A stretch of 64,000 nucleotides of DNA from Cloacibacterium normanense (lineage in GTDB: Bacteria > Bacteroidota > Bacteroidia > Flavobacteriales > Weeksellaceae): NCBI RefSeq assembly GCF_002943105.1, contig NZ_PTPZ01000001.1:434001-498000 (forward strand), in the 5' to 3' direction. Below the pieces are notes generated by a model that saw only the letters and a list, made by a program, of their open reading frames with translations, did no database searches and was not told the origin of the DNA. A program made the position numbers and the translations under genes. Positions 58,423-64,000 of the stretch are shown here, in pieces (the first letter of the stretch is position 1; each line of letters begins with the position of its first letter).

Positions 58423-58453
58423 GTTTTGTCCACTTTTGACCAGTTTTGTCCAC
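58423..58453. repeat. Two 11-bp direct repeats upstream of tex
   Basis: GTTTTGTCCAC occurs at 58423-58433 and 58443-58453, exactly 20 bases apart. Such spaced repeats resemble the ends of some insertion sequences; no transposase is adjoining. Confidence 0.6.
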
Positions 58454-58467
58454 AATGCTTTTTTTTC

Positions 58468-58554
58468 CTTCGAGACTTCTTCGATAGAAGTGTTGGTATT
58501 CTTCGGAAAAAGGGGGTAGTTTTCCGAAGGTGACTCGAACAAGACTCGAAGAAG
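58468..58554. repeat. Long imperfect palindrome upstream of tex
   Basis: The central hairpin is perfect: CTTCGGAAAA (58501-58510) with TTTTCCGAAG (58520-58529). Outside it, CTTCTTCGA (58476-58484) pairs with TCGAAGAAG (58546-58554). Confidence 0.75.
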
Positions 58555-58691
58555 AGTAAGAGAATTATTTTTTTAGACAAAAAAATCTCTAGTTATAAAA
58601 ATCATCCAACAATCAACTTTGGGTGGCTGTTTTTTATTAATTTTACTCAAAACTAATAAGGTCTAAGAAATACCAACTGATTTTTAACGAA

Positions 58692-58762
58692 TAGTACAAT
58701 TTTTGCTGTGGATTGTAAATCTGAGTAAGCTGTCTCAAAGTCAGGAGACTTTGCGCAGCGGG
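58692..58762. repeat. REP-type unit 1 with 62-base flank
   Basis: It starts with a segment shared with 61816-61877 (TAGTACAATTTTTGCT, GGATTGTAAATCT). It ends in the hairpin CAAAGTC-AGGA-GACTTTG (58736-58753), then CGCAGCGGG. Confidence 0.8.
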
Positions 58763-58893
58763 TGGAAGGAAAATATTCCCCCAAATTTTCAAGAGATCAT
58801 TCCAAGAATTTATGTCTCACAAAACCCAACACAATCTTAAATAAAAAATAGCCTTGTGTCAGATTAAATCGTAGCTAATACATGTAAAATCTA

Positions 58894-59310
58894 CTATTTT
58901 TTTAATATCCAATGATTGGTTAAATTAAGATTCCAATTTTTAATCTTACCTATTTTTGCTGAATCTTCTTTTGAAAAAACATAACAATTAAAATACATAA
59001 TACTATCTCCTTTTATTATAAAGCACTTATTTGTGTTTGGAATTTTTTTTAAATAAGTTCCATTTTTAATATTTTTGAAAATCATATCAGAATTCCTAAT
59101 GCTAATCCCATCATCTTTTGAATTAGAATGTATATCTATTGATAAAACACCTCCTTTTATTGGTGTGGCATCATAGATTGTTCCACTAATTTCTTTAGGA
59201 AAGTAATCTGTTTTCATATTATTAATGAAAAAATTTGAATTCAAATAATTATATAAAATTATTCCAATTAATAACAAAGTAAAAGTTATGTATATTCTTG
59301 TTTGTTTCAT
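58894..59310 (-). CDS. Small membrane-anchored orphan protein
   Basis: This 138-residue protein starts at ATG 59310 (MKQTRIYITFTLLLIGIIL), giving one N-terminal membrane helix or signal anchor; the open frame extends to 59373 but with a weaker start. The rest (SGTIYDATPIKGGVLSIDI, NTNKCFIIKGDSIMYFNCY) looks like an extracytoplasmic beta domain. The base composition is more AT-rich than its neighbours. It lies inside the repeat-rich region and may be recently acquired. No family recognised. Confidence 0.65.
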   Translation of the reverse strand: MKQTRIYITFTLLLIGIILYNYLNSNFFINNMKTDYFPKEISGTIYDATPIKGGVLSIDIHSNSKDDGISIRNSDMIFKNIKNGTYLKKIPNTNKCFIIKGDSIMYFNCYVFSKEDSAKIGKIKNWNLNLTNHWILKK

Positions 59311-59460
59311 ATTAATTAACGTACTACGCTTCAAAGAAATTTTGACATTTTGGAATAAATCCTTAATGAGCATTTCAGATTATAAACTTAGTAATTTTTG
59401 TTGAAAATACAACGGTCTTCTTTTTGATATTGAACCACATATAGTGGCTTATCAACTTCA

Positions 59461-59490
59461 CTTTGCAAGCTTTACAACTTTGAGCAATGA
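59461..59490. repeat. Degenerate REP-type unit 2
   Basis: CTTTGCAAGCTTTACAACTT and the following TTGAGCAATGATAAAA match the structure of unit 3 (61031-61070) with changes in the stem. Confidence 0.55.
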
Positions 59491-59622
59491 TAAAAAGCAA
59501 CAAATGAATTTCGGAAATGGAGAAATAAACCAAATACATTATACCCTTTAATTTTAAAATAATACTGTCAAAAATCATTAGAATATCTTCATAAAAACAA
59601 ATTATAAACAAAAATATAATGG

Positions 59623-59630
59623 TAAATTTG
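59623..59630 (+). promoter_or_regulatory. Putative -7 box for pfkA
   Basis: TAAATTTG, 65 bases before the ATG. The -33 region is not convincing. Confidence 0.4.
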
Positions 59631-59695
59631 AAAAATATTTAAAAACAATGATTTCAACAGAAGTGTTGATGAAATAGATAAGAAATTATATTAAA

Positions 59696-60790
59696 ATGAA
59701 AAGAGTATTAGTAGCAACAGGAGGTGGAGATTGCCCAGGATTAAATGCGGTAATGAGAGGGGTGGTAAAAAGAGCATCCCAAGAAAAAGATTGGGAAGTG
59801 GTAGGTAGCATCAATGCGTATGACGGAATTTTAAAAGAACCCACAGAAATTATGGTTTTAGATGATAAAACCGTAGCAGGAATTCATAAAGATGGTGGAA
59901 CAATTATAGGAACTACCAACAAAGGTGGGCCTTTTGCTTGGCCTTACAAAAATAAAGATGGAGTTTGGGAAGCGGTAGACAGATCAGATGAAATGATTCG
60001 CAAACTGCAATATTTAGGCGTAGATGCCGTAATCAGTATTGGTGGTGATGGCTCGCAAAGAATTTCTCAACAATTATACGAAAAAGGACTCAACATTATT
60101 GGTGTTCCAAAAACCATTGATAACGATTTGTCTGCTACAGATTTTACTTTTGGTTTCCAGACTGCTGTACAAATTGCAACAGAAGCGGTAGACAGATTGG
60201 TCACTACTGCTGCAAGCCACAACAGAGTTTTGGTACTGGAAGTAATGGGAAGATATGCCGGTTGGATTGCTCTTCACGCTGCTATTGCAGGTGGTGCAGA
60301 AGTTTGTCTGATTCCAGAAATTCCTTATGACATCGAAAAAGTAGTGAAAAAACTCAACAGCAGATTCAATAAAGGAAAAGGAAATGCCATTGTAGTAATA
60401 GCAGAAGGGGCAATTCCGAAAGGTGGAAGCCTGCTTTCTGAAGTAAGTGATGAGGTAGGATACGAAAATGTAAGATTAGGAGGGGTGGCTCATAAATTGG
60501 TTCACGATTTGAAATCTATTGGTTTTGAGGCAGATATGCGCGAAACGGTTTTAGGACACTTACAAAGAGGAGGAACGCCAACTGCTTATGATAGAATTTT
60601 GGCAACGCAATTTGGGGTAAAAGCATTCGAAATGGTGCTCAACGAAGAATACGGAAAAATGGTAGCTTATCGCCATCCAAATATTATTGCGGTACCATTC
60701 AAAGAAGCGATAGACCGTCCAAATTTTGTAGACCCTAATTGCGATATGGTAAAAACCGCAAAAGGTGTAGGAATTAGCTTTGGGGATTAA
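59696..60790 (+). CDS. pfkA: 6-phosphofructokinase
   Basis: This 364-residue glycolytic enzyme phosphorylates fructose-6-phosphate. It opens MKRVLVATGGGDCPGLNAVM (the first Gly-rich phosphate loop). The donor-site residues are GGDGS (116-120) and PKTIDNDL (138-145), and the sugar-phosphate site is LEVMGRYAGWIA. Gly at the first position is the ATP-type residue. Lys139 replaces the Gly of classical ATP enzymes and is usual in PPi-dependent ones. The mixed signature fits ATP-using 'group III' types, but the donor should be tested. A terminator follows. Confidence 0.94.
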   Translation: MKRVLVATGGGDCPGLNAVMRGVVKRASQEKDWEVVGSINAYDGILKEPTEIMVLDDKTVAGIHKDGGTIIGTTNKGGPFAWPYKNKDGVWEAVDRSDEMIRKLQYLGVDAVISIGGDGSQRISQQLYEKGLNIIGVPKTIDNDLSATDFTFGFQTAVQIATEAVDRLVTTAASHNRVLVLEVMGRYAGWIALHAAIAGGAEVCLIPEIPYDIEKVVKKLNSRFNKGKGNAIVVIAEGAIPKGGSLLSEVSDEVGYENVRLGGVAHKLVHDLKSIGFEADMRETVLGHLQRGGTPTAYDRILATQFGVKAFEMVLNEEYGKMVAYRHPNIIAVPFKEAIDRPNFVDPNCDMVKTAKGVGISFGD

Positions 60791-60817
60791 TTAAGATTTT
60801 ATTTTATTAACTGAAAT

Positions 60818-60862
60818 AAAAGCCAACTTCAAGAAAATGAAGCTGGCTTTAGTTTTTTTAGA
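60818..60862 (+). terminator. Terminator after pfkA
   Basis: AAAGCCAACTTCA with TGAAGCTGGCTTT (one mismatch) is followed by seven T. Confidence 0.8.
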
Positions 60863-60920
60863 GACTATCAAGTAAAGGCATTCTATGGCAAAAACCAAAT
60901 AAAAATATAAAAATTTTAAG

Positions 60921-60994
60921 ATGCAAATTTGTAAGTATTGACAAAAGGAGATTCTCTGCTAATAACAGCAAAAGCTCTGCTTACAATTTTGCAT
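60921..60994. repeat. Imperfect inverted repeat upstream of RAYT gene
   Basis: ATGCAAATTTGTAAG (60921-60935) pairs with CTTACAATTTTGCAT (60980-60994) at 14 of 15 positions; the loop holds an AGGAGA motif. Confidence 0.65.
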
Positions 60995-61030
60995 TTTATA
61001 TTATTTAATACCAAGAGCGTATGTTTGCCT

Positions 61031-61070
61031 TCATCCCCCGCTGCGCAAAGTTTGCAACTTTGAGCAATGC
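61031..61070. repeat. REP-type unit 3 (opposite orientation)
   Basis: CCCCCGCTGCG is followed by the perfect stem CAAAGTT-TGC-AACTTTG (61046-61062) and GAGCAATGC. It is the inverse orientation of units 1 and 4. A shortened TTGAGCAATAATAAAA copy directly precedes the transposase start. Confidence 0.8.
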
Positions 61071-61164
61071 TAAAATATAAAAACTAATAACCAAGAAAAC
61101 TTAAGTAAAAACAATCACACATAGTAGAAGTCAGTTATATTGAGCAATAATAAAAAATAAAAAA

Positions 61165-61740
61165 ATGAAAGAAGGCTATACCATAAAAGACCAAGAAAAA
61201 CCCCACTTTATTACGTGTACAGTAGTAGATTGGGTAGATGTTTTCACAAGAAAGGTTTATAGAGATATAGTAATTTCATCATTAGAATATTGCATAAAAG
61301 AAAAGGGAATGATATTATATGGTTACGTAATAATGAGTAACCATATCCATTTAATTGTTCAATCTAAAGAAGGTAAACTATCAGATTTGATTAGAGATTT
61401 TAAAAAGTTTACCGCAAAAAATATTTTAGAAGCCATACAAACAGAACCTGAAAGTAGAAGAGAATGGACGCTAGATTTATTCAGAAAAGCAACAGAAAGC
61501 CATTTAAGAAATAAGAATTACCAGTTTTGGCAATATGGCAATCATGCTGAAGAAATTTATACATTACGTTTTATGTGGGATAAGTTAAATTACATACACC
61601 TAAATCCTATAAGAGCAGGTATTGTAGAAAAAGCCCAACATTATGTTTATTCATCTGCGAGTAATTATGTAACAGGCAAAGGGTTATTAGATGTTGAATT
61701 GGCGGATAACCCAGTAATTGATACAAGCAAAACAAATTAA
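61165..61740 (+). CDS. REP-associated tyrosine transposase (RAYT, Y1/HUH family)
   Basis: This 191-residue protein belongs to the Y1 transposase superfamily. The HUH metal-binding motif is MSNHIHLIVQ (His60, His62), followed by LSDLIRDFKKFTAKNI and by the family C-terminal pattern FWQYGNHAEEIYTLRFMWDK, KLNYIHLNPIRAG and YSSASNYVTG. RAYTs are single-copy domesticated relatives of IS200/IS605 transposases that bind and move REP palindromes. The expected catalytic Tyr is not evident in the helix after the HUH motif, where Phe82 stands. REP-type hairpins lie on both sides. There is no accessory TnpB. Confidence 0.92.
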   Translation: MKEGYTIKDQEKPHFITCTVVDWVDVFTRKVYRDIVISSLEYCIKEKGMILYGYVIMSNHIHLIVQSKEGKLSDLIRDFKKFTAKNILEAIQTEPESRREWTLDLFRKATESHLRNKNYQFWQYGNHAEEIYTLRFMWDKLNYIHLNPIRAGIVEKAQHYVYSSASNYVTGKGLLDVELADNPVIDTSKTN

Positions 61741-61777
61741 TTTTGTAAATAAAGAATTGATGATGAATAGACTGGCA

Positions 61778-61810
61778 CAAAGTCAGGAGACTTTGCGCAG
61801 CGGGGGCAAC
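61778..61810. repeat. REP-type unit 4
   Basis: Hairpin CAAAGTC-AGGA-GACTTTG (61778-61795) is followed by CGCAGCGGGGG; same orientation as unit 1. Confidence 0.8.
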
Positions 61811-61815
61811 GGGGG

Positions 61816-61878
61816 TAGTATAATTTTTGCTTGGATTGTAAATCTAAATCAGCTGGCACAAAGTCAGTAGATTTTCGC
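61816..61878. repeat. REP-type unit 5 with shared flank
   Basis: It repeats the 58692-58753 flank (TAGTATAATTTTTGCT, GGATTGTAAATCT, AGCTG). The hairpin CAAAGTC-AGTA-GATTTT is degenerate, with GTAG instead of GGAG. Confidence 0.7.
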
Positions 61879-61885
61879 TTATCGT

Positions 61886-62142
61886 GTCACGGATTAGAAA
61901 TCCGCCTTTACTTTGTATTCTATAAAAAGAACTAAATTTATTCAAAGAAAAGCAGAGGTGAACTATGAAATCCGCAAAGCTCATAGGCTTATATGACGCA
62001 TTAGTCCTCTGCATTCTCTTTGATAACCGTTGAATGACTTTAGATAGAATGATAGATTTTCAGATCTAATAAAGGCTTTAGAGACATTCAACACTTTTTG
62101 TTTCACTAAATACAAAGTAAAGGCGGATTTCTAATCCGTGAC
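61886..62142. repeat. 257-base element with perfect 34-bp terminal inverted repeats
   Basis: Left end 61886-61919 and right end 62109-62142 are exact reverse complements over 34 bases (GTCACGGATTAGAAATCCGC and on). Inside are two arms: 61943-61958 with 62006-62022, containing a smaller CTATGA/TCATAG hairpin, and GTTGAATG (62029-62036) with CATTCAAC (62085-62092), containing TAGAT/ATCTA. No reading frame of note. It could be a miniature mobile element or a structured RNA. Confidence 0.8.
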
Positions 62143-62151
62143 TTTAAGTAC

Positions 62152-62214
62152 AACAATTTTCCTCCCATGGTAACTGAGCTTGCCGAAGTCAGGGTCGGGG
62201 AAAAGAAAATTGTT
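62152..62214. repeat. Hairpin carrying the GTAACTGAGCTTG core
   Basis: AACAATTTTC (62152-62161) pairs perfectly with GAAAATTGTT (62205-62214). The inner part, with GTAACTGAGCTTG at 62170-62182, is the same core as the repeat in the arginine operon. The rest of the stretch to 62600 holds a degenerate GGTTTCTAATCC copy at about 62256, a 52-codon fragment (see findings) and a GGGGTA/TACCCC hairpin near 62486. Confidence 0.7.
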
Positions 62215-62601
62215 TATGTTGAAGCTATAGATGAGCATAAAAATCCGATGTCATAGGTTTCTAATCCATTACCTTTAAAAACACTAAATTGTACAGTTCT
62301 TAATAACCTCGTCAAGACTCCAAAATCACCACTGTCCGGGGCTAGTTTTATAATCGAAATTATTCACACTGCCAAAGAGAGAGGTCTTCGTATTCCAAAA
62401 CGTATTATTTAATGGGTTACGTCTCAGTATTCCTTATTTTCTATATTTGAATATAAGGTAAGATGCATTCCTTGCAAAGGGGTACAGCTTTATGCGTTAC
62501 CCCATTATAGTAATAGAATACAGTTAGTAAACACTCTCATTAAACACACTCTCAGTTTAGTAATTAAAACCTAGAAATAATGAGCACAATACTAAATACA
62601 A

Positions 62602-62627
62602 AACCCTACATCAAGTAGGGTTCTATT
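62602..62627 (-). terminator. Terminator after katE
   Basis: AACCCTAC/GTAGGGTT hairpin, 18 bases beyond the katE stop; on the minus strand it is followed by a T-rich tract. Confidence 0.65.
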
Positions 62628-62640
62628 TAGATATTTTAAT

Positions 62641-64000
62641 TTATGCAGGAACTTTTGGATCTTCCTCTCGTTCCCAAAATCGATGCTTTTGGATAGCACT
62701 TACAAAACCATCAAGATTCCCATCCGTTACTACTCCGTTGGTCGGTAATTCTATCTGTGGAATCGCTTTAAGTAATAATTCTGCAGCATCCACATCTGCA
62801 CCAATCGGCTTACAGTGTTTGAAGGCTTCCGCTACAAAATGCAGGGCATCCGCATTCGAAGAAAGTGAAGCAACACTCTCTCCGCCTGCAATATAAACTG
62901 CATCGAAAACTACGGACGCTGCCGTTAGGAGGCTTTCACAAACGGGATACATATCACCACTTTTTGTAGTGACAAATCCATGTTTTGGGGCAATGATATT
63001 CACTACGGCGTCCATATCGCAAAGTTGTTTTTTAATTTCTGTAAAAGCGGTGTCATTTACGCCATCTGCAGTCAGAAGGGCAATTCTTCTTGCTTTGATG
63101 TTGGTAGGTAATTTATCAGCTTGGCTTACAGCTGGAGATTTATCTATAGGGAGTTTATTACTAAATGAATAAAATTCTTCCAGATTTCCGTCCGCAGGAA
63201 TACTTCCTGTAATAGGCTGCGGAAGTTTTTGTGGAGTCAGGCCAAGATGATTTCCAACGATGGTGGCCAATTCTACACTCACTTCCAAAAGCATGTTGAC
63301 GACTCTTTGGCGAATCGGAACCCATTTTACTTTTCCGAGTTCAAAGGAAAACGCATTTTGAATATGTCGCTTCTCATGAGGGGTCATACTATTATAAAAT
63401 AGAGCAGGTTGACTGAAATGGTCAAAGAAACTCTGGCTTCTTTTCCTAATTTTTGACGAATCCACACGTTCATTGAAAGAATGAAATCCACCTTCCTTCA
63501 TCATCGCTTGGAAAGGACAGCCTCCGCCAATCGAATTGGGATGGTAATGTGCTTTACCTTTGTTAACCTGCATTCTGTGCATGCCGTCACGCTGATTATT
63601 GGTAATTTCGTGGATGGATTTGTTGATGGGGATTTCGTGGAAATTAGGGCCTCCAAGCCTTGAAATCTGTGTATCGGTGTAGGAAAAAAGTCTACCTTGA
63701 AGCAAAGGATCATTGCTGAAATCAATTCCCGGAACAATATGCCCAGGATGGAAGGCCACTTGCTCTGTCTCAGCAAAGAAATTATCAGGATTTCGGTTAA
63801 GGGTCATTTTTCCAATAATTTCTACGGGAACCATTTCTTCAGGAACGATTTTAGTGGGATCCAATAAATCAAATGGGTATTTATGTTCATCTTCCTCTGG
63901 AATAATTTGTACGCCAAGTTCCCATTCAGGATAATGACCTGCTTCTATGGCTTCCCAAAGATCGCGACGGTGAAAATCGGTGTCTTTTCCCGCAATTCGC
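62641..64000 (-). CDS. katE: Large-subunit catalase (HPII type), N-terminus outside window
   Basis: The minus frame enters at the right edge (AGKDTDFHRRDLWEAIEAG) and ends at 62641; 453 codons are visible, so the first 250 or so residues, with the distal His and Asn, lie outside. Visible are LNRNPDNFFAETEQVAFHPG, the proximal haem Tyr region (GRLFSYTDTQISRLGGPN) and NQRDGMHRM. A C-terminal flavodoxin/GATase-like domain (IALLTADGVN, VYIAGGESVASL) marks the large clade-II catalases. It removes hydrogen peroxide in the cytoplasm. An ATG/TTG-type start near 63864 is internal, not the real start. Confidence 0.95.
   Translation of the reverse strand, partial: RIAGKDTDFHRRDLWEAIEAGHYPEWELGVQIIPEEDEHKYPFDLLDPTKIVPEEMVPVEIIGKMTLNRNPDNFFAETEQVAFHPGHIVPGIDFSNDPLLQGRLFSYTDTQISRLGGPNFHEIPINKSIHEITNNQRDGMHRMQVNKGKAHYHPNSIGGGCPFQAMMKEGGFHSFNERVDSSKIRKRSQSFFDHFSQPALFYNSMTPHEKRHIQNAFSFELGKVKWVPIRQRVVNMLLEVSVELATIVGNHLGLTPQKLPQPITGSIPADGNLEEFYSFSNKLPIDKSPAVSQADKLPTNIKARRIALLTADGVNDTAFTEIKKQLCDMDAVVNIIAPKHGFVTTKSGDMYPVCESLLTAASVVFDAVYIAGGESVASLSSNADALHFVAEAFKHCKPIGADVDAAELLLKAIPQIELPTNGVVTDGNLDGFVSAIQKHRFWEREEDPKVPA

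Noticed and set aside
58359-58580. N-terminal 74-codon extension of tex
   Set aside because: Encoded by repeats upstream of the conserved start MTVEQYIQ.
59375-59611. 78-codon minus-strand open frame
   Set aside because: It overlaps a REP-like unit, has no family resemblance and a skewed Ile/Lys/Phe composition; read as chance.
62641-63864. katE start near 63864
   Set aside because: The frame continues with conserved catalase sequence to the window edge, so the true start is outside.

Overview
The window is AT-rich chromosomal DNA from a member of the Bacteroidota, most likely the class Flavobacteriia and the Chryseobacterium/Cloacibacterium side of Weeksellaceae. That placement is an inference. 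It rests on the promoters (TAnnTTTG at -7, often with TTTG or TTTT 19 bases upstream), two TonB-dependent receptors and several other secreted or outer-membrane proteins, a monomeric NADP isocitrate dehydrogenase, a long-form urocanate hydratase, and an arginine operon of the Bacteroidota type with a transcarbamylase acting on acylated ornithine. I see no rRNA, no CRISPR array, no prophage and no complete classical insertion sequence. One tRNA (Arg, anticodon TCG) is present.

Layout. 1-3.6 kb: a YheT-like hydrolase (cut by the window edge) and uvrA, minus strand. 4-10.8 kb: a TonB-dependent receptor, a small secreted protein, dnaN, pheT and a META-domain lipoprotein. 10.9-15 kb: minus-strand genes for an acidic protein, a membrane protein, 3-hydroxyacyl-CoA dehydrogenase, a small membrane protein enclosed by inverted repeats, and a Gfo/Idh/MocA oxidoreductase. 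15-21.4 kb: pcm, a nitroreductase gene interrupted by an in-frame TGA, hutU and a second TonB-dependent receptor. 21.4-34.2 kb: an S41 peptidase, katG, a three-gene ECF sigma cluster, icd, tpx, an SRPBCC protein, a J-domain protein and gcvP. 34.4-42.8 kb: the arginine operon GNAT-argG-argC-argD-argF'-argB-argE-argH, followed by a convergent Lrp/AsnC regulator. 43.5-56 kb: a DUF1003 protein, a calcium-repeat lipoprotein, dgt, an SPFH protein, two small lipoproteins, an amino-acid permease, a TPR/outer-membrane-barrel pair, the tRNA and a DUF465 protein. 56.2-64 kb: tex, a small orphan protein, pfkA, a REP-associated tyrosine transposase (RAYT) amid palindromic repeats, and a large catalase (katE) running off the window.

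The arginine genes form one pathway. The acylated-ornithine route runs ArgB, ArgC, ArgD, then the ArgF' transcarbamylase, ArgE deacylation to citrulline, and ArgG/ArgH to arginine. Residue 90 of ArgF' is Val rather than Glu, which points to succinylated rather than acetylated intermediates. KatG, Tpx and KatE handle peroxide.

The most unusual part is 58.4-62.5 kb. A RAYT gene is surrounded by at least five copies of a REP-like hairpin with a GGAG or GTAG tetranucleotide, by 62-base direct repeats, and by a 257-base element closed by a perfect 34-bp inverted repeat with internal hairpins. Other palindromic families lie elsewhere: a 27-bp inverted repeat around a small gene at 13.5 kb, TTCCGTAGGAA-type hairpins at 16.5 kb, and a GTAACTGAGCTTG element both inside the arginine operon and beside the RAYT locus. 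Heptamer-phased tracts sit just upstream of several start codons.
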